The notes under the pieces: generated by a model
Told to the model about the DNA's origin: nothing
What the model saw: the letters and a program-made list of their open reading frames with translations, nothing else
Databases searched by the model: none
Shown here: positions 30,419 through 40,832 of the stretch, one piece after another
Position numbering within the stretch: the stretch's first letter is position 1
Layout of the letters: every line of letters begins with the position of its first letter
Program-made: the position numbers and the translations under genes
Source of the DNA: Peptococcaceae bacterium
GTDB lineage: Bacteria > Bacillota > Desulfitobacteriia > Desulfitobacteriales > Syntrophobotulaceae
NCBI GenBank assembly: GCA_009783315.1
Contig: WRHI01000004.1
Span: 1-59,456, forward strand
Direction of reading: 5' to 3'
DNA: 59,456 nucleotides

Positions 30419-30892
30419 GTGATTAAGAAAATCGACCGGCGGGAAATTCGCCGGGCCAAACGCAAAAGCGTCAGAAAAAAAGTTTCCGGTACGGCGCAGA
30501 GACCGCGGTTAAGTGTGTTCAGGAGTTTGAACCATATCTACGCTCAGATTATCAACGACGAAACAGGTGTGACTCTAGCCGCGGCGTCTTCGCTGGATCA
30601 GGAATTCCGCGCCGCCGGCAAGATCGGCAAAGCCGAGACCGCCGGTAAAACAGACAAAACGGATCAAACGGACAAACCCGATAAAGCCGGAAAAACCGGC
30701 AAAACCGGCGCTGCCGATACGGCATATACGGGAGGCAATATAGCGGGGGCCAAGAAAGTCGGCGAACTCATCGCCCAAAAAGCCAAAGCAAAAGGGATTG
30801 AAAAAGTCGTTTTCGATCGCGGCGGCAATATCTACCATGGCCGTGTGGCCGCTTTGGCTGAAGCCGCTCGTGAAGGCGGACTAGATTTTTGA
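30419..30892 (+). CDS. rplR: 50S ribosomal protein L18 with a low-complexity insertion
   Basis: A 157-residue 5S rRNA-binding protein. The ends are normal: [22 protein letters not shown] at the start, [26 protein letters not shown] at the end. Orthologues are about 120 residues. The extra length is a Lys/Thr/Asp/Gly-rich insertion at roughly residues 67-104 (repeats of the form [12 protein letters not shown]), between SSLDQEF and the AKKVGELIA helix. The reading frame stays open, so this is an expansion, not a frameshift. Translation starts at a GTG after GGAGCAC. Confidence 0.94.
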   Translation: MIKKIDRREIRRAKRKSVRKKVSGTAQRPRLSVFRSLNHIYAQIINDETGVTLAAASSLDQEFRAAGKIGKAETAGKTDKTDQTDKPDKAGKTGKTGAADTAYTGGNIAGAKKVGELIAQKAKAKGIEKVVFDRGGNIYHGRVAALAEAAREGGLDF

Positions 30893-30908
30893 AAAAGGAG
30901 GGACCCCA

Positions 30909-31415
30909 TTGACCATTAACGCGAGCAAACTCGAACTAACCGAAAAAGTTGTGCATATCGCGCGTGTCGCTAAAGTCGTCAAAGGTGGCCGGCGCTTCAG
31001 TTTCAGCGCCCTGGTGGTGGTTGGAGACGGCAACGGTATCGTCGGCGTTGGCTTGGGCAAAGCAGGCGAAGTACCGGAAGCGATCCGCAAAGGCGTCGAA
31101 GATGCTAAGAAAAACCTGATATCGATTTCTTTGCACGATACCACAATTCTGCATCCGATCACCGGCATATACGGCGCGGGCCGAGTCATGCTGAAACCGG
31201 CTTCTAAAGGAACCGGCGTCATCGCCGGCGGGCCTGTCCGCGCTGTCGTGGAAGCCGCCGGGATCAAAGACATATTGACAAAATCTCTTGGCTCATCCAA
31301 TGCCCATAACGTTGTTAACGCTACTATGCAAGGCTTAAAAAGCTTGAAGCGTGCGGAAGATGTCGCAAAACTGAGAGACAAAACAGTCAAAGAGATCTTT
31401 ACCGGCAAATCATAA
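30909..31415 (+). CDS. rpsE: 30S ribosomal protein S5
   Basis: A 168-residue protein at the mRNA entry site. It has [21 protein letters not shown] (the spectinomycin-associated loop, normal in appearance), [14 protein letters not shown] and [14 protein letters not shown]. Translation starts at a TTG following AAGGAGGG. The usual next gene, rpmD, is missing. Confidence 0.95.
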   Translation: MTINASKLELTEKVVHIARVAKVVKGGRRFSFSALVVVGDGNGIVGVGLGKAGEVPEAIRKGVEDAKKNLISISLHDTTILHPITGIYGAGRVMLKPASKGTGVIAGGPVRAVVEAAGIKDILTKSLGSSNAHNVVNATMQGLKSLKRAEDVAKLRDKTVKEIFTGKS

Positions 31416-31481
31416 TGGCGCTTGGTTCGAGGGCGGTTCTTGAGTCGAACCGCGACAACCAAAGGAACCAAGGGAGCCGAA

Positions 31482-31499
31482 CGAACCAAACGAACCAAA
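31482..31499 (+). repeat. 9-bp tandem repeat in the rpsE-rplO spacer
   Basis: CGAACCAAA occurs twice in tandem, with related GGAACCAAG just before it. The spacer from 31416 to 31518 is where rpmD (L30) normally lies; it has no open frame long enough for L30 and is made of such short repeats. Confidence 0.6.
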
Positions 31500-31518
31500 C
31501 GAAAGGAGGTCGCGTATA

Positions 31519-31962
31519 TTGAAGCTCCATGAATTAAAACCTGCTGCCGGGTCAACAAGTAAAAGAAAACGGGTCGGACGTGGCAACGGCTCCGGTATGG
31601 GCAACACAGCCTGCCGCGGGCACAAAGGACAGAAAGCCCGTTCAGGCGGTGGCGTCCGGCCTGGTTTTGAAGGCGGCCAGATGCCGATAACCCGCCGTCT
31701 ACCCAAACACGGGTTTAACAATATTTTTCGTAAAGAATACACGGCCATTAATCTTAGCGTCTTGGAAACCAAGTTTGACGACGGGGCCGAGGTAACCCTG
31801 GAAACTCTTGCGGCCAAAGGAATAATCAAGAAAAATGACAAATTGGTTAAAATTCTGGGTCAAGGAGATCTCACAAAAAAACTGACGATTCGCGCAGGTA
31901 AAATCAGCGCGTCTGCTGCCGAAAAAGTGACGGCTGCCGGCGGAAAAATCGAGGTGGAGTAA
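31519..31962 (+). CDS. rplO: 50S ribosomal protein L15
   Basis: A 147-residue late-assembly protein. It has [34 protein letters not shown] and [18 protein letters not shown]. Translation starts at a TTG after AAGGAGG. The stop is one base from the secY start. Confidence 0.95.
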   Translation: MKLHELKPAAGSTSKRKRVGRGNGSGMGNTACRGHKGQKARSGGGVRPGFEGGQMPITRRLPKHGFNNIFRKEYTAINLSVLETKFDDGAEVTLETLAAKGIIKKNDKLVKILGQGDLTKKLTIRAGKISASAAEKVTAAGGKIEVE

Positions 31963-31963
31963 A

Positions 31964-33268
31964 GTGGCGATTCTGGATACATTACGGAACGCGTGGTCAA
32001 CAAAAAGCATCCGCAACAAAATCATCTTCACTTTGCTCATGCTGCTCATTTTCCGTATTGGCGCCCATATCCCCGTACCGTTCATCAACCGCGAAGCCTT
32101 GCAGCAAATGTTTGAGGGCGAAGGCGCCGCCACCATGATGTCGTTCCTGAACACCTTCTCCGGCGGCGCCCTGAAGAACTTTTCGGTCTTCGCGCTCAGC
32201 ATTATCCCTTACGTAACATCGTCCATCATTATGAACTTGCTAACGGTTGTGATTCCCTCGCTGGGACGGTTGGCCAAAGAAGGCGAGGACGGACGGCGCA
32301 AAATCACGCAGTACACGCGCTATGGAACCATTATTTTGGGTTTTGTCCAGGGCATGGGCATGACAGTCGGCTTGATGAGACCTTATCTCGTCGTTCCTGA
32401 AGGGGCGCTGATGATTCCGACCTTTTTCCTGATCGCCTTGGTGCTGACCGCCGGAACGGCATTCCTCATGTGGCTGGGTGAACAGATTACCGAAAAAGGC
32501 ATTGGCAACGGCATCTCCCTGATCATCTTCGCCGGCATTGTCGCCGGTATCCCCGACGCGGTAAAAACAATTGTTCCGGATGTTTTGAGCGGCGCAATTG
32601 CGTGGTACCAGGCCTTGTCGATTCTTGTCATTGGCACCATTCTGATCGCCGGTGTGGTCTTTGTGCAAGAAGGACAGCGCAAAATCCCGGTGCAATACGC
32701 CAAACGTGTTGTCGGTCGCAAAGTTTACGGCGGACAGAGCACACACATTCCTTTGAAAGTCAACCAAGCCGGCGTCATTCCGCTGATTTTCGGGTTTTCG
32801 ATTATGAACTTTCCTATGATCATCGGCACATGGTTTCCACAGGGTTCGGCGGTTAATAATTTCATCGGCACTTGGCTGACTATGGACGCGAAGTTTGAAG
32901 CCATCCCTTTTCTCATTTTCTTTGCCCTCCTCATTGTGTTCTTCACCTACTTCTATACAGGTATCACCTTCAACCCGGTCGATGTCGCCGACAACCTGAA
33001 GAAAAACGGCGGGTTCATACCCGGCATCCGGCCGGGGCGGCCCACTTCGGATTACCTGAGCAAGATCCTGACCCGTGTGACTTTGGCCGGCGGGGTTTTT
33101 CTCGCGGCCATCGCCTTGCTGCCGATGCTCATACAAGTGATCACCGGCATCAAAAACGCGCAGATCGGCGGCACATCCTTGTTGATCGTGGTCAGTGTGG
33201 CTCTGGATACCATGAAGCAGCTGGAATCGCAGCTTCTGCAACGCAACTATTCCGGATTTATCAAGTGA
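31964..33268 (+). CDS. secY: Preprotein translocase subunit SecY
   Basis: The 434-residue channel protein of the Sec translocon, with about ten membrane helices. Landmarks are the N-terminal [10 protein letters not shown], the plug region after it, and the cytoplasmic loop [14 protein letters not shown] that contacts SecA and ribosomes. Translation starts at a GTG one base after the rplO stop, so it is coupled. It works with SecE encoded at 6271-6492. Confidence 0.96.
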   Translation: MAILDTLRNAWSTKSIRNKIIFTLLMLLIFRIGAHIPVPFINREALQQMFEGEGAATMMSFLNTFSGGALKNFSVFALSIIPYVTSSIIMNLLTVVIPSLGRLAKEGEDGRRKITQYTRYGTIILGFVQGMGMTVGLMRPYLVVPEGALMIPTFFLIALVLTAGTAFLMWLGEQITEKGIGNGISLIIFAGIVAGIPDAVKTIVPDVLSGAIAWYQALSILVIGTILIAGVVFVQEGQRKIPVQYAKRVVGRKVYGGQSTHIPLKVNQAGVIPLIFGFSIMNFPMIIGTWFPQGSAVNNFIGTWLTMDAKFEAIPFLIFFALLIVFFTYFYTGITFNPVDVADNLKKNGGFIPGIRPGRPTSDYLSKILTRVTLAGGVFLAAIALLPMLIQVITGIKNAQIGGTSLLIVVSVALDTMKQLESQLLQRNYSGFIK

Positions 33269-33316
33269 GATATGTTGAAGACTTGGTAAATTGCCGATAG
33301 AGAAGGAGATGATCTC

Positions 33317-33970
33317 ATGCGTTTGATATTATTAGGACCGCCGGGAGCCGGCAAAGGAACACAAGCACAGGGACTGGCCGATCATTTTGGCATCGTCCAC
33401 ATTTCCACCGGTGACATGTTCCGGGCGGCCATTAAGAACGAAACCGCGCTGGGGTTGCAGGCAAAGGCGTTCTCAGACGCGGGAACCCTTGTCCCGGACG
33501 ACGTGACGATTGGCATTGTCCGGGAACGTCTGGGTCAAAGTGATTGCCACGAAGGGTTTCTGCTGGACGGATTTCCGCGGACGCTGGTGCAAGCGGAGGC
33601 GCTGGCGGAAATTCTGAAAGAGCTCGAGATATCTCTAAACGCAGCTGTCAATGTTCAGGTCGACAGACCCCTTCTGATGGCCCGTTTGACAGGGCGGAGA
33701 GTTTGCCGGCAATGTGGCGCGACGTACCATATCGTTTTCAATCCACCGCCCCAGGAAGATCAGTGCGGCAAATGCGGCGGAGAGCTTTACCAACGGAAAG
33801 ATGATAACGAAGAAACCTGCGAAAAACGCTTGGATGTTTATCAGAGGGAAACCGCCCCGTTGATCGAATATTACGCAAGGAAGGGTATCCTGCGAAATAT
33901 TCAGGGGGATCAGGAGATCGATCAAGTTCTAGCCGATATACTGGCGGCGCTCCAAAGGGATCTGACGTGA
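33317..33970 (+). CDS. adk: Adenylate kinase, zinc-lid type
   Basis: The 217-residue enzyme interconverts ATP, AMP and ADP. It has the P-loop [10 protein letters not shown], the AMP-binding HISTGDMFR and [13 protein letters not shown], and a lid with CRQC...CGKC that binds zinc as in many Gram-positive bacteria. The ATG follows GAAGGAG. The secY-adk-map-infA order is standard in Bacillota. Confidence 0.96.
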   Translation: MRLILLGPPGAGKGTQAQGLADHFGIVHISTGDMFRAAIKNETALGLQAKAFSDAGTLVPDDVTIGIVRERLGQSDCHEGFLLDGFPRTLVQAEALAEILKELEISLNAAVNVQVDRPLLMARLTGRRVCRQCGATYHIVFNPPPQEDQCGKCGGELYQRKDDNEETCEKRLDVYQRETAPLIEYYARKGILRNIQGDQEIDQVLADILAALQRDLT

Positions 33971-33980
33971 GAGGAAAAAT

Positions 33981-34730
33981 ATGGTTGAGATGAAAAGTGA
34001 CTCAGAGATTGCCCAGATGCGCGAGGCCGGAAAAATTGTTGCTGAGGTTCTGGCCCGGGTCGAAGAAAAAATAAAACCGGGAATAACCACCGGCGAACTG
34101 GACAGACTTGCCGACGAGACAATTGCCGCCCGGGGCGCCCAACCAGCCTTTAAAGGGTACCGCGGATTTCCGGCCACTTTGTGTACCTCGGTTAACGAAC
34201 AAGTTGTTCATGGGATCCCCGGGACCCGTGTTCTGACAGAAGGAGACATCATCAGCATCGACTGCGGGGTGCTGTTAAATGGATTCTACGGAGACGCTGC
34301 GAAGACTTTTGCGGTTGGGCAGATCAGCGAAGACAAGCAGAATCTGCTGACTGTGACGGAACAATCGCTGATGATGGGAATATCGAAGGTCGCGATAGGA
34401 AACCGTCTTTCTGATATATCGGCCGCGATACAAATCTACGTTGAAGAAAAAGGAATGTCAGTGGTGCGGGACTATACGGGTCATGGCATTGGACGGCAGC
34501 TTCATGAATCGCCCGAGGTTCGCAACTTCGGCAGACCCGGCAGAGGTCCCAGACTGGAAAAAGGAATGGTCCTGGCCATAGAGCCCATGGTTAACCTAGG
34601 CGTCTACCAGGTGAACATCGAAAGGGACAAATGGACGGTGATAACCAAAGACCGTATGCCGTCGGCTCATTTTGAACACACAGTCGCTGTGACGGAAAAT
34701 GGTTATGATATTCTTACTTTACTGGAATGA
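33981..34730 (+). CDS. map: Methionine aminopeptidase, type I
   Basis: A 249-residue enzyme that removes the initiator Met. The metal ligands are in [30 protein letters not shown] and AIEPMVNLG, with the final Glu in [14 protein letters not shown]. The ATG follows AGAGG. It lies 10 bp after adk. Confidence 0.96.
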   Translation: MVEMKSDSEIAQMREAGKIVAEVLARVEEKIKPGITTGELDRLADETIAARGAQPAFKGYRGFPATLCTSVNEQVVHGIPGTRVLTEGDIISIDCGVLLNGFYGDAAKTFAVGQISEDKQNLLTVTEQSLMMGISKVAIGNRLSDISAAIQIYVEEKGMSVVRDYTGHGIGRQLHESPEVRNFGRPGRGPRLEKGMVLAIEPMVNLGVYQVNIERDKWTVITKDRMPSAHFEHTVAVTENGYDILTLLE

Positions 34731-34776
34731 GGGCCGTCTGTTGCCGGAAAAATTCTGCCGAAGGGAGGTAAAAGTG

Positions 34777-34995
34777 ATGTCAAAAGAAGATGTTATTGAA
34801 GTTGAAGGCAAGGTTCTTGAACCTCTGCCCAATGCCATGTTTCGTGTCGAACTCAACAACGGCCACAAAATACTTGCCCATGTGTCAGGCAAGATCCGCA
34901 TGCATTTCATCAGAATTCTGCCTGGAGACAGAGTAACCGTCGAGCTTTCCCCTTATGATTTAACCCGCGGCCGCATCGTCTACAGATTCAAGTGA
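34777..34995 (+). CDS. infA: Translation initiation factor IF-1
   Basis: A 72-residue OB-fold factor that occupies the A site during initiation. It reads [20 protein letters not shown] and ends [11 protein letters not shown]. The ATG at 34777 follows GGGAGG. The in-frame start at 34699 lies inside map. The KOW/L14e-like gene often found before infA in Bacillota is absent. Confidence 0.96.
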   Translation: MSKEDVIEVEGKVLEPLPNAMFRVELNNGHKILAHVSGKIRMHFIRILPGDRVTVELSPYDLTRGRIVYRFK

Positions 34996-35066
34996 CCAAG
35001 ACCCAGGTTAAGATCCAGGCGTCAATTGTTTCATGGTTAAGACTATTTGGAAAAGGAGGATTTTCA

Positions 35067-35180
35067 ATGAAAGTACGTTCGTCTGTCAAACAGATTTGCG
35101 ATAAATGCAAAATCATCAAGCGAAAAGGCCGTGTTATGGTCATTTGCGAAAATCCTAAGCATAAACAGAGGCAAGGCTGA
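35067..35180 (+). CDS. rpmJ: 50S ribosomal protein L36
   Basis: A 37-residue zinc protein, [20 protein letters not shown] at the start, with ligands C-x2-C, then Cys and His in [10 protein letters not shown]. The ATG follows AAAGGAGG. It lies between infA and rpsM as usual. Confidence 0.95.
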   Translation: MKVRSSVKQICDKCKIIKRKGRVMVICENPKHKQRQG

Positions 35181-35309
35181 ATCCGAGGGTTCGAGGTTCG
35201 CCGGTTCGTGATTGGAAACCATACGAGAATCGGCGAACAGTGAATTTGAACAGCAAACATCAAAGAAACAACACAATTGAACGAACAAATATGGGGGTGT
35301 AAGAATCAT

Positions 35310-35681
35310 ATGGCACGTATCGCAGGGGTGGATTTGCCCCGGGACAAAAGATGTGAAGTCGCGCTGACGTACATTTATGGTATTGGCATCGCGCATTCAA
35401 GAGAGATTCTGGCAAAGACGAAGATCAATCCCGATACACGGACCAAGGATCTGTCTGAGAGCGAAGTTTCCCGGCTCAGGGAGGTCATTGACAAAGAGTA
35501 TAAGGTTGAAGGCGACTTGCGCCGCGAGGTTTCCCTCAACATTAAACGCCTTATTGAGATTGGCTGTTACCGCGGTGTCCGCCACCGCAAAGGGTTACCG
35601 GTACGGGGACAGCGCACCAAAACCAACGCCCGAACCCGGAAGGGTCCGGCCCGCGCCATCGGCGGCAAGAAGAAGAAATAA
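35310..35681 (+). CDS. rpsM: 30S ribosomal protein S13
   Basis: A 123-residue head protein that contacts the P-site tRNA and the large subunit. It has [20 protein letters not shown] and the C-terminal [22 protein letters not shown]. The ATG at 35310 follows GGGGGTG. The in-frame start at 35277 is in microrepeat-rich spacer. Confidence 0.95.
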   Translation: MARIAGVDLPRDKRCEVALTYIYGIGIAHSREILAKTKINPDTRTKDLSESEVSRLREVIDKEYKVEGDLRREVSLNIKRLIEIGCYRGVRHRKGLPVRGQRTKTNARTRKGPARAIGGKKKK

Positions 35682-35700
35682 CCATGGCTGCGCCTCAGAT

Positions 35701-35737
35701 CTCGAACATCGAATCACGAATCACGAACTATCGAATA
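35701..35737. repeat. Intergenic microrepeat of the CGAATCA type
   Basis: The rpsM-rpsK spacer consists of short repeats of the form CGAACAT, CGAATCA, CGAATCA, CGAACTAT, CGAATAA. Related spacers occur at about 4297, 17590, 27655, 28080 and 35185. Confidence 0.55.
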
Positions 35738-35752
35738 AGGGAGGGATAGAAT

Positions 35753-36142
35753 TTGCCTCGGAAAGTTGTCAGAACCAAACGTAGGGATCGAAAGAATATT
35801 GAAAGCGGCGTCGCCCATATCAAATCAACATTCAACAACACCATTGTAACGATTTCGGATACAGGCGGTAACGCGATTTCTTGGTCAAGCGCAGGCGCGT
35901 TGGGGTTTAAGGGGTCGCGCAAAAGCACGCCTTACGCGGCGCAAATGGCTGCGGAAACCGCGGCGAAAGCGGCTATGGAACACGGTATGCGCAATGTTGA
36001 GTGTTTTGTCAAGGGGCCCGGTTCCGGAAGAGAAGCCGCTATTCGCGCGCTTCAGGCTGCCGGCTTGGAAGTCAGCCTGATCAGAGATGTAACACCGGTG
36101 CCTCATAACGGGTGCCGCCCACCTAAACGCAGAAGAGTCTAA
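35753..36142 (+). CDS. rpsK: 30S ribosomal protein S11
   Basis: A 129-residue platform protein. It has [22 protein letters not shown] and the C-terminal [18 protein letters not shown]. Translation starts at a TTG after GGGAGGG. Confidence 0.95.
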   Translation: MPRKVVRTKRRDRKNIESGVAHIKSTFNNTIVTISDTGGNAISWSSAGALGFKGSRKSTPYAAQMAAETAAKAAMEHGMRNVECFVKGPGSGREAAIRALQAAGLEVSLIRDVTPVPHNGCRPPKRRRV

Positions 36143-36143
36143 A

Positions 36144-36169
36144 CAATTGACAGTTGGCAAATTGACAAC
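36144..36169. repeat. Intergenic microrepeat of the AATTGACA type
   Basis: The rpsK-rpsD spacer contains CAATTGACAGTTGGC followed by AAATTGACAAC, the same motif as at 24394. The TTGACA-like words have no -10 partner, so I do not call promoters here. Confidence 0.45.
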
Positions 36170-36196
36170 GATATAAACTAAACTAAGGAGGTAACA

Positions 36197-36826
36197 ATGG
36201 CGAGATACACTGATTCTGTTTGCCGGATCTGCCGAAGAGAAGGCATCAAACTGTTTTTCAAATCTGAACGATGTCACACAACCAAATGTTCCTTTGAACG
36301 CAGGGCGTACGCGCCGGGTCAACATGGGCAAGGACGCAGCAGGAAACCCAGCGAATACGCGATTCAGCTGCGCGAGAAGCAAAAAGCCCGCCGCATGTAC
36401 GGCGTTTTGGAGAAACAATTCCGTCGCTATTTTGCAGTCGCCAACAGGCAAAAAGGGATGACGGGGGAAAATCTTCTGCGCATCTTGGAGCGGCGTTTGG
36501 ATAATGTTGTTTATCGACTTGGTCTGGCCGGTTCTCGTCCCGAAGCCCGCCAGCTCATTACTCACGGTCATTATACGGTCAACGGCCGCCGCGTGGATAT
36601 TGCGTCCTACCTCGTTAACGCCGGCGATGTTATCGCGATCAAAGAAAAAAGCAGAAGTATCAACCGCCTCAAAGAAATGGCCGAAAACTTAGGCAGCCTG
36701 GTTGTGCCGGCTTGGATGAGCGTTGATGCTGACGTCGTATCCGGAACGATTATCAGACTGCCCGATCGGGAGGACATCCAAGTCCCGATAGAGGAACAGC
36801 TTATTGTTGAAAGATACTCGCGTTAA
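36197..36826 (+). CDS. rpsD: 30S ribosomal protein S4
   Basis: A 209-residue assembly and fidelity protein. An N-terminal zinc module (CRIC...CHTTKC) and the S4 RNA-binding domain ([26 protein letters not shown]) are seen. In Bacillota S4 usually represses its own mRNA. The ATG follows AAGGAGG. Confidence 0.96.
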   Translation: MARYTDSVCRICRREGIKLFFKSERCHTTKCSFERRAYAPGQHGQGRSRKPSEYAIQLREKQKARRMYGVLEKQFRRYFAVANRQKGMTGENLLRILERRLDNVVYRLGLAGSRPEARQLITHGHYTVNGRRVDIASYLVNAGDVIAIKEKSRSINRLKEMAENLGSLVVPAWMSVDADVVSGTIIRLPDREDIQVPIEEQLIVERYSR

Positions 36827-36856
36827 CATTTCAAGAAGGAAAGTAGGTGCGAGTCG

Positions 36857-37804
36857 ATGCTGGAAATCGAAAAACCAAAAATTGAATGTGTGGATCGTTC
36901 CAGGGATAACAGTTTTGCCAGATTCATTGTAGAACCTTTAGAGCGGGGATATGGGATTACTCTGGGCAATTCGTTGCGCCGGATATTGCTGTCATCACTG
37001 CCGGGAACGGCGGTAACTTCGGTTAAAATAGAGGGCGTTCTGCATGAGTTTTCAACGATACAAGGTGTGCGCGAGGATGTTTCAGAGATTATCCTGAATA
37101 TCAAATCCCTGGCTTTAAAAGGATATACTGATGAACCTCGGACTTTGCGTATTGAAGCCCAAGGCCGAGGCGTCGTTACCGCCGGCGATATAATCACAGG
37201 ATCTGATATTGAGGTGCTCAATCCTGAGCTCAAAATTGCCACGCTTGACGCCGACGCCCGTCTGTTCATGGAAATGACAGCGGAAAAATCGGTGGGTTAT
37301 GTGTTGGCTGAGAAAAACAAGAAACCGGATCACCCGATTGGCGTTATACCCGTCGATTCCATCTTCACGCCGATTCATAAGGTCAACTACACTGTTGAAG
37401 ATACCCGTGTCGGCGTTATGACCGATTTTGACAAACTAACGCTGGAAGTATGGTCCAACGGTAACATTACCCCTGAAGACGCCACAAGCCTGGCCGCTAA
37501 GATCCTCAGCGATCATCTCAGTCTTTTTATCGGGCTGACCGATTCCATGGGCAGCATTGAGACTATGGTGGAAAAAGACGAAGAGAAGCAGAGCAAGATC
37601 CTGGAAATGACCATTGAAGAGATGGATCTTTCTGTAAGATCTTTCAACTGCCTGAAGCGGGCTGGTATCAATACGGTTGAGGAATTGACCCAGAAAACCG
37701 AGGAAGATATGATCAAAGTTCGCAATCTCGGACGTAAGTCTTTGGAAGAAGTTGAGAACAAGCTGCATGATTTGAATCTGGGCTTCCGCGTCGCGGATGA
37801 GTAA
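36857..37804 (+). CDS. rpoA: DNA-directed RNA polymerase subunit alpha
   Basis: The 315-residue subunit nucleates polymerase assembly through its N-terminal domain ([28 protein letters not shown]). It contacts UP elements and activators through the C-terminal domain ([39 protein letters not shown]). The ATG follows AAGGAAAGTAGG. Together with rpoB and rpoC, the window encodes the whole core enzyme except omega. Confidence 0.97.
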   Translation: MLEIEKPKIECVDRSRDNSFARFIVEPLERGYGITLGNSLRRILLSSLPGTAVTSVKIEGVLHEFSTIQGVREDVSEIILNIKSLALKGYTDEPRTLRIEAQGRGVVTAGDIITGSDIEVLNPELKIATLDADARLFMEMTAEKSVGYVLAEKNKKPDHPIGVIPVDSIFTPIHKVNYTVEDTRVGVMTDFDKLTLEVWSNGNITPEDATSLAAKILSDHLSLFIGLTDSMGSIETMVEKDEEKQSKILEMTIEEMDLSVRSFNCLKRAGINTVEELTQKTEEDMIKVRNLGRKSLEEVENKLHDLNLGFRVADE

Positions 37805-37830
37805 CGTACAGGCAAAGGAGGGATAAAAAA

Positions 37831-38169
37831 ATGCCTTATCGCAAACTAGGGCGTAATATGGGTCACCGCCGCGCTTTGTTGCGCAACATCGTTACCTCCT
37901 TGCTCATGCATGGCAAGATTGAGACGACCGAGGCGCGGGCAAAGGAGATCAACGCTATCGCAGAAAAAATGATTACGTTAGGCAAACGCAACGATTTGCC
38001 GGCCCGCCGCCAAGCTTTGTCCTATCTTTTGGACGAGGATGTGGTGAGAGATCTGTTTGACCGTATCGGTCCCCGCTACGCCGATAGGCAAGGTGGATAC
38101 ACACGAATCCTTAAAATAGGGTTCCGGCGTGGCGACGCGGCTCAAATGGTTGTTGTCGAACTGGTGTAA
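37831..38169 (+). CDS. rplQ: 50S ribosomal protein L17
   Basis: A 112-residue protein near the tunnel exit. It has [19 protein letters not shown] and the C-terminal [19 protein letters not shown]. The ATG follows AAAGGAGGG. The cobalt/ECF transporter genes that often follow in Bacillota are absent here; truA comes next. Confidence 0.95.
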   Translation: MPYRKLGRNMGHRRALLRNIVTSLLMHGKIETTEARAKEINAIAEKMITLGKRNDLPARRQALSYLLDEDVVRDLFDRIGPRYADRQGGYTRILKIGFRRGDAAQMVVVELV

Positions 38170-38180
38170 GGCACATATCT

Positions 38181-39149
38181 ATGCACTGCACACAAACCAC
38201 GCGTTGCCTTGCGCTCACTGTCGCCTATGACGGCACGGGTTACCACGGATTTCAGGTTCAGTGCGCGGAACATGGCCCCACGATTCAGGGGAGCTTAGAA
38301 AAGGTCTGGTTTCAGCTTTTTGAAGAAAGCATTCGTTTCACCCCGGCCGGACGCACCGATGCCGGCGTTCATGCCGCCGGTCAGGTTGTCAGTTTTCGAA
38401 CGGGCGCCCGTATTCCCACAGACAAGGTTGGCAAAGCTATGAACAGCCTTTTACCCCGGGATATCAGAGTTCTGGAGGTTTGGGAAACGAGAGCGGATTT
38501 TAACGCCAGGTTCAGTGCCTGTTGGAAACGCTATGATTACTGGGTAGACAATAGACGTGTTCCGGACGTGTTCATGCGGCGCAACGCGTATCATGAACCG
38601 GTTCCGCTGAACTTGGCGGCAATGAGGTGGGAGGCAAAAGCACTGATAGGCCGTCACAATTTCCGGGCTTTTGCCGCGAGCCATGGCGCCAGCCGTCATT
38701 ATGAACGAACCCTCAGCCATTGTATGGTGTTTGAAGAAGAGAATCGCTTCTTTGAAGAGAGGACAGAGCGGCGTTTTTCGGAAGAGTGTGGTTTGCTTAG
38801 GATGAGTTTTGTTGGAGACGGGTTTTTGTATCATATGGTGAGAATCATAGCCGGAACCCTTGTAGGATGTAGTAGAGAAGAACCGCTTGGTGAATTCCGT
38901 GTCCGGCAAACCGGCAAAGAAGCGGAGACCATGGCGGCTGTCCTGGCTTCACGGGACAGAACCCACGCCGGCGAGACGCTGCCGCCTCATGGGTTGATTC
39001 TCCGGCATGTTGAGTATCAGGCGCGCCGACCCAGCGATGTTTTTGCTGACTTGCCGGATTCGGAATGGGAAGAAAGTCTTGTGGCGCCAAGAGGTTCATA
39101 CATCAGCGATATCGACTCGGGAAACGATGCATGTTTGTTTGAAGGATAG
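38181..39149 (+). CDS. truA: tRNA pseudouridine synthase A
   Basis: The enzyme forms pseudouridine at positions 38-40 of tRNA anticodon stems. The catalytic Asp lies in [14 protein letters not shown], and the later [11 protein letters not shown] and [16 protein letters not shown] segments are typical. At 322 residues it is longer than the usual 245-270; the excess is a Glu/Arg-rich insertion near [14 protein letters not shown] and a C-terminal tail after [11 protein letters not shown]. The ATG lies 12 bases after the rplQ stop with a weak AAGG site. Confidence 0.93.
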   Translation: MHCTQTTRCLALTVAYDGTGYHGFQVQCAEHGPTIQGSLEKVWFQLFEESIRFTPAGRTDAGVHAAGQVVSFRTGARIPTDKVGKAMNSLLPRDIRVLEVWETRADFNARFSACWKRYDYWVDNRRVPDVFMRRNAYHEPVPLNLAAMRWEAKALIGRHNFRAFAASHGASRHYERTLSHCMVFEEENRFFEERTERRFSEECGLLRMSFVGDGFLYHMVRIIAGTLVGCSREEPLGEFRVRQTGKEAETMAAVLASRDRTHAGETLPPHGLILRHVEYQARRPSDVFADLPDSEWEESLVAPRGSYISDIDSGNDACLFEG

Positions 39150-39174
39150 AATACGGAATTTTGGAGGAAGTTAT

Positions 39175-39606
39175 ATGATCACTCAGTTTGCCAAAGCCGG
39201 CCAAGTCGAGCAAAAATGGTATGTGATTGATGCCGCGGACGTTGCGTTAGGACGGACTGCCACCGAAGCAGCCCGGTTGCTGCGCGGCAAGCACAAGCCA
39301 ATTTTTACGCCTCATGTTGATACAGGTGATTTTGTCATTATTATTAATGCGGAAAAAGCTGTTTTGACCGGCAAAAAAATTAATCAGAAAAAACTGCGCT
39401 GGCACAGCGGCTACCCGGGGGGCTTGAAAGAACGCTCCTACCGTGACGTCATGGATAAAATGCCTGAACGGGCTATGGAGCGTGCCGTGAAGGGGATGCT
39501 GCCTCACAACCGCTTAGGCAAGAAAATGTACGGGAAACTAAAAGTCTACCGGGGTTCCGAACACCCTCATCAGGCTCAGAAGCCGGAAATGTGGGTTATG
39601 AATTAA
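39175..39606 (+). CDS. rplM: 50S ribosomal protein L13
   Basis: A 143-residue early-assembly protein. It has [28 protein letters not shown] and the [23 protein letters not shown] segment. The ATG at 39175 follows GGAGGAAG. The longer in-frame region from 39007 overlaps truA. Confidence 0.95.
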   Translation: MITQFAKAGQVEQKWYVIDAADVALGRTATEAARLLRGKHKPIFTPHVDTGDFVIIINAEKAVLTGKKINQKKLRWHSGYPGGLKERSYRDVMDKMPERAMERAVKGMLPHNRLGKKMYGKLKVYRGSEHPHQAQKPEMWVMN

Positions 39607-39621
39607 CCGAGGAGGTAAAAA

Positions 39622-40014
39622 ATGGCTGTCAACCATTACTTAGGTACAGGACGAAGGAAGAATGCTATCGCACGTGTCAGGCTGACGCCTGGTACCGGCA
39701 AGTTTTTGGTCAACAAGCGGGAGCTGGATGAATATTTTGGGAAAAAGACGTTGGTGATGATCGTTCAACAGCCTTTTGCCGTTACAGAGACGGAAGGAAA
39801 GTATGACGTCTTTGCCCGTGTTCACGGCGGAGGAACGACCGGTCAGGCGGGAGCTCTGCGGATGGGTATCGCGCGGGCTTTGCTGGAGATGGATGCGGGG
39901 CTGCGGCCGACTTTGAAACGGGCTAAGTTCTTGACCCGTGATCCGAGAATGAAAGAGCGCCGCAAGTATGGGCTTAAGAAGGCTCGGAAAGCGCCGCAGT
40001 TCTCGAAACGCTAG
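39622..40014 (+). CDS. rpsI: 30S ribosomal protein S9
   Basis: A 130-residue protein whose C-terminal tail reaches the P-site tRNA. It has [20 protein letters not shown] and ends [19 protein letters not shown]. The ATG follows GAGGAGG. It pairs with rplM as in most bacteria and is the last gene of the ribosomal run. Confidence 0.96.
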   Translation: MAVNHYLGTGRRKNAIARVRLTPGTGKFLVNKRELDEYFGKKTLVMIVQQPFAVTETEGKYDVFARVHGGGTTGQAGALRMGIARALLEMDAGLRPTLKRAKFLTRDPRMKERRKYGLKKARKAPQFSKR

Positions 40015-40071
40015 TTTATATGCGGCTCCTCTGGTTCGCTGTTTGAGATCAAAATTGGGATTAAGATCAAC

Positions 40072-40668
40072 ATGAAACCGAGCCTAGAAAGAAAATTAGA
40101 GAACCTCAAACAAATCCTCGCAGGCATGGACAGCGCTCTCCTTGCCTGTTCCGGCGGGACGGACAGTCTGCTGCTTCTTGATGTGGCTCATGAAGTTCTG
40201 GGCGATCATGTGGCGGTGGCGACATTAGATACGCCCTACATGATTGAGGAAGAAGGCCGGGAAGCAGAGGCACAGGCTGGTCGGAGAGGGTTGAGGCACT
40301 ACAGACCGCGGCTGGCTTTTGGCGAAGGACCGGTAGACCTTTGGCGCAACAGCGAGGACCGCTGCTATTTGTGCAAGCATTATATGTTTGGAGAATTGCA
40401 AGAATTGCGCCGGTGTATTGGTGTGGCTTGGCTTATGGACGGCACGCAAAAAGATGACGACCCGGCGACCCGTCCGGGGTTCAGGGTTTTGGGCGAGTTG
40501 GGGGTACGCAGCCCTCTGCGAGAAAGCGGTATGGGGAAAAACGATATTCGGGAACTGGCGCGGCTTCGAGGACTGGCCTGTTGGGATAAGCTTTCCAACA
40601 GCTGTTTGCTGACGCGGCTGCCTTATAATATGATTGTCACAGAAGAAGTGTTGCGGCGCAATGATTGA
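40072..40668 (+). CDS. LarE-like PP-loop sulfur transferase, C-terminally short
   Basis: A 198-residue protein with the PP-loop SGGTDSLLLLDVA near residue 27, the RCYLCKHYMF motif, DGTQKDD and the KNDIRELARLRGLACWDKLSNSCL segment. This set is typical of LarE, which sacrifices a cysteine sulfur to build the nickel-pincer cofactor of lactate racemase. The Cys in SNSCLLTRLPY matches the sacrificial cysteine position. LarE proteins are usually about 270 residues; the last 70 or so, after ITEEVL, are missing. No larB or larC lies nearby. It may be a degraded LarE or a distinct shortened PP-loop enzyme. Confidence 0.75.
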   Translation: MKPSLERKLENLKQILAGMDSALLACSGGTDSLLLLDVAHEVLGDHVAVATLDTPYMIEEEGREAEAQAGRRGLRHYRPRLAFGEGPVDLWRNSEDRCYLCKHYMFGELQELRRCIGVAWLMDGTQKDDDPATRPGFRVLGELGVRSPLRESGMGKNDIRELARLRGLACWDKLSNSCLLTRLPYNMIVTEEVLRRND

Positions 40669-40832
40669 GCATAACGGAGCGCCAATAGAATTGATCGAGT
40701 TTGAGAAACCAGAAGCCCCACAATAAGCCATACAAAAAACACCGGCGAAGAATAATCCCTCCCTCCTCCCATACTATTAATGTATAGGTCATACACCGCG
40801 AACTCATGACCGATCCCTGGGAGGAAGGTTTT

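Noticed and set aside
36144-36169. TTGACA words between rpsK and rpsD as promoters
   Set aside because: No -10 box at suitable spacing; the words belong to a recurring microrepeat.
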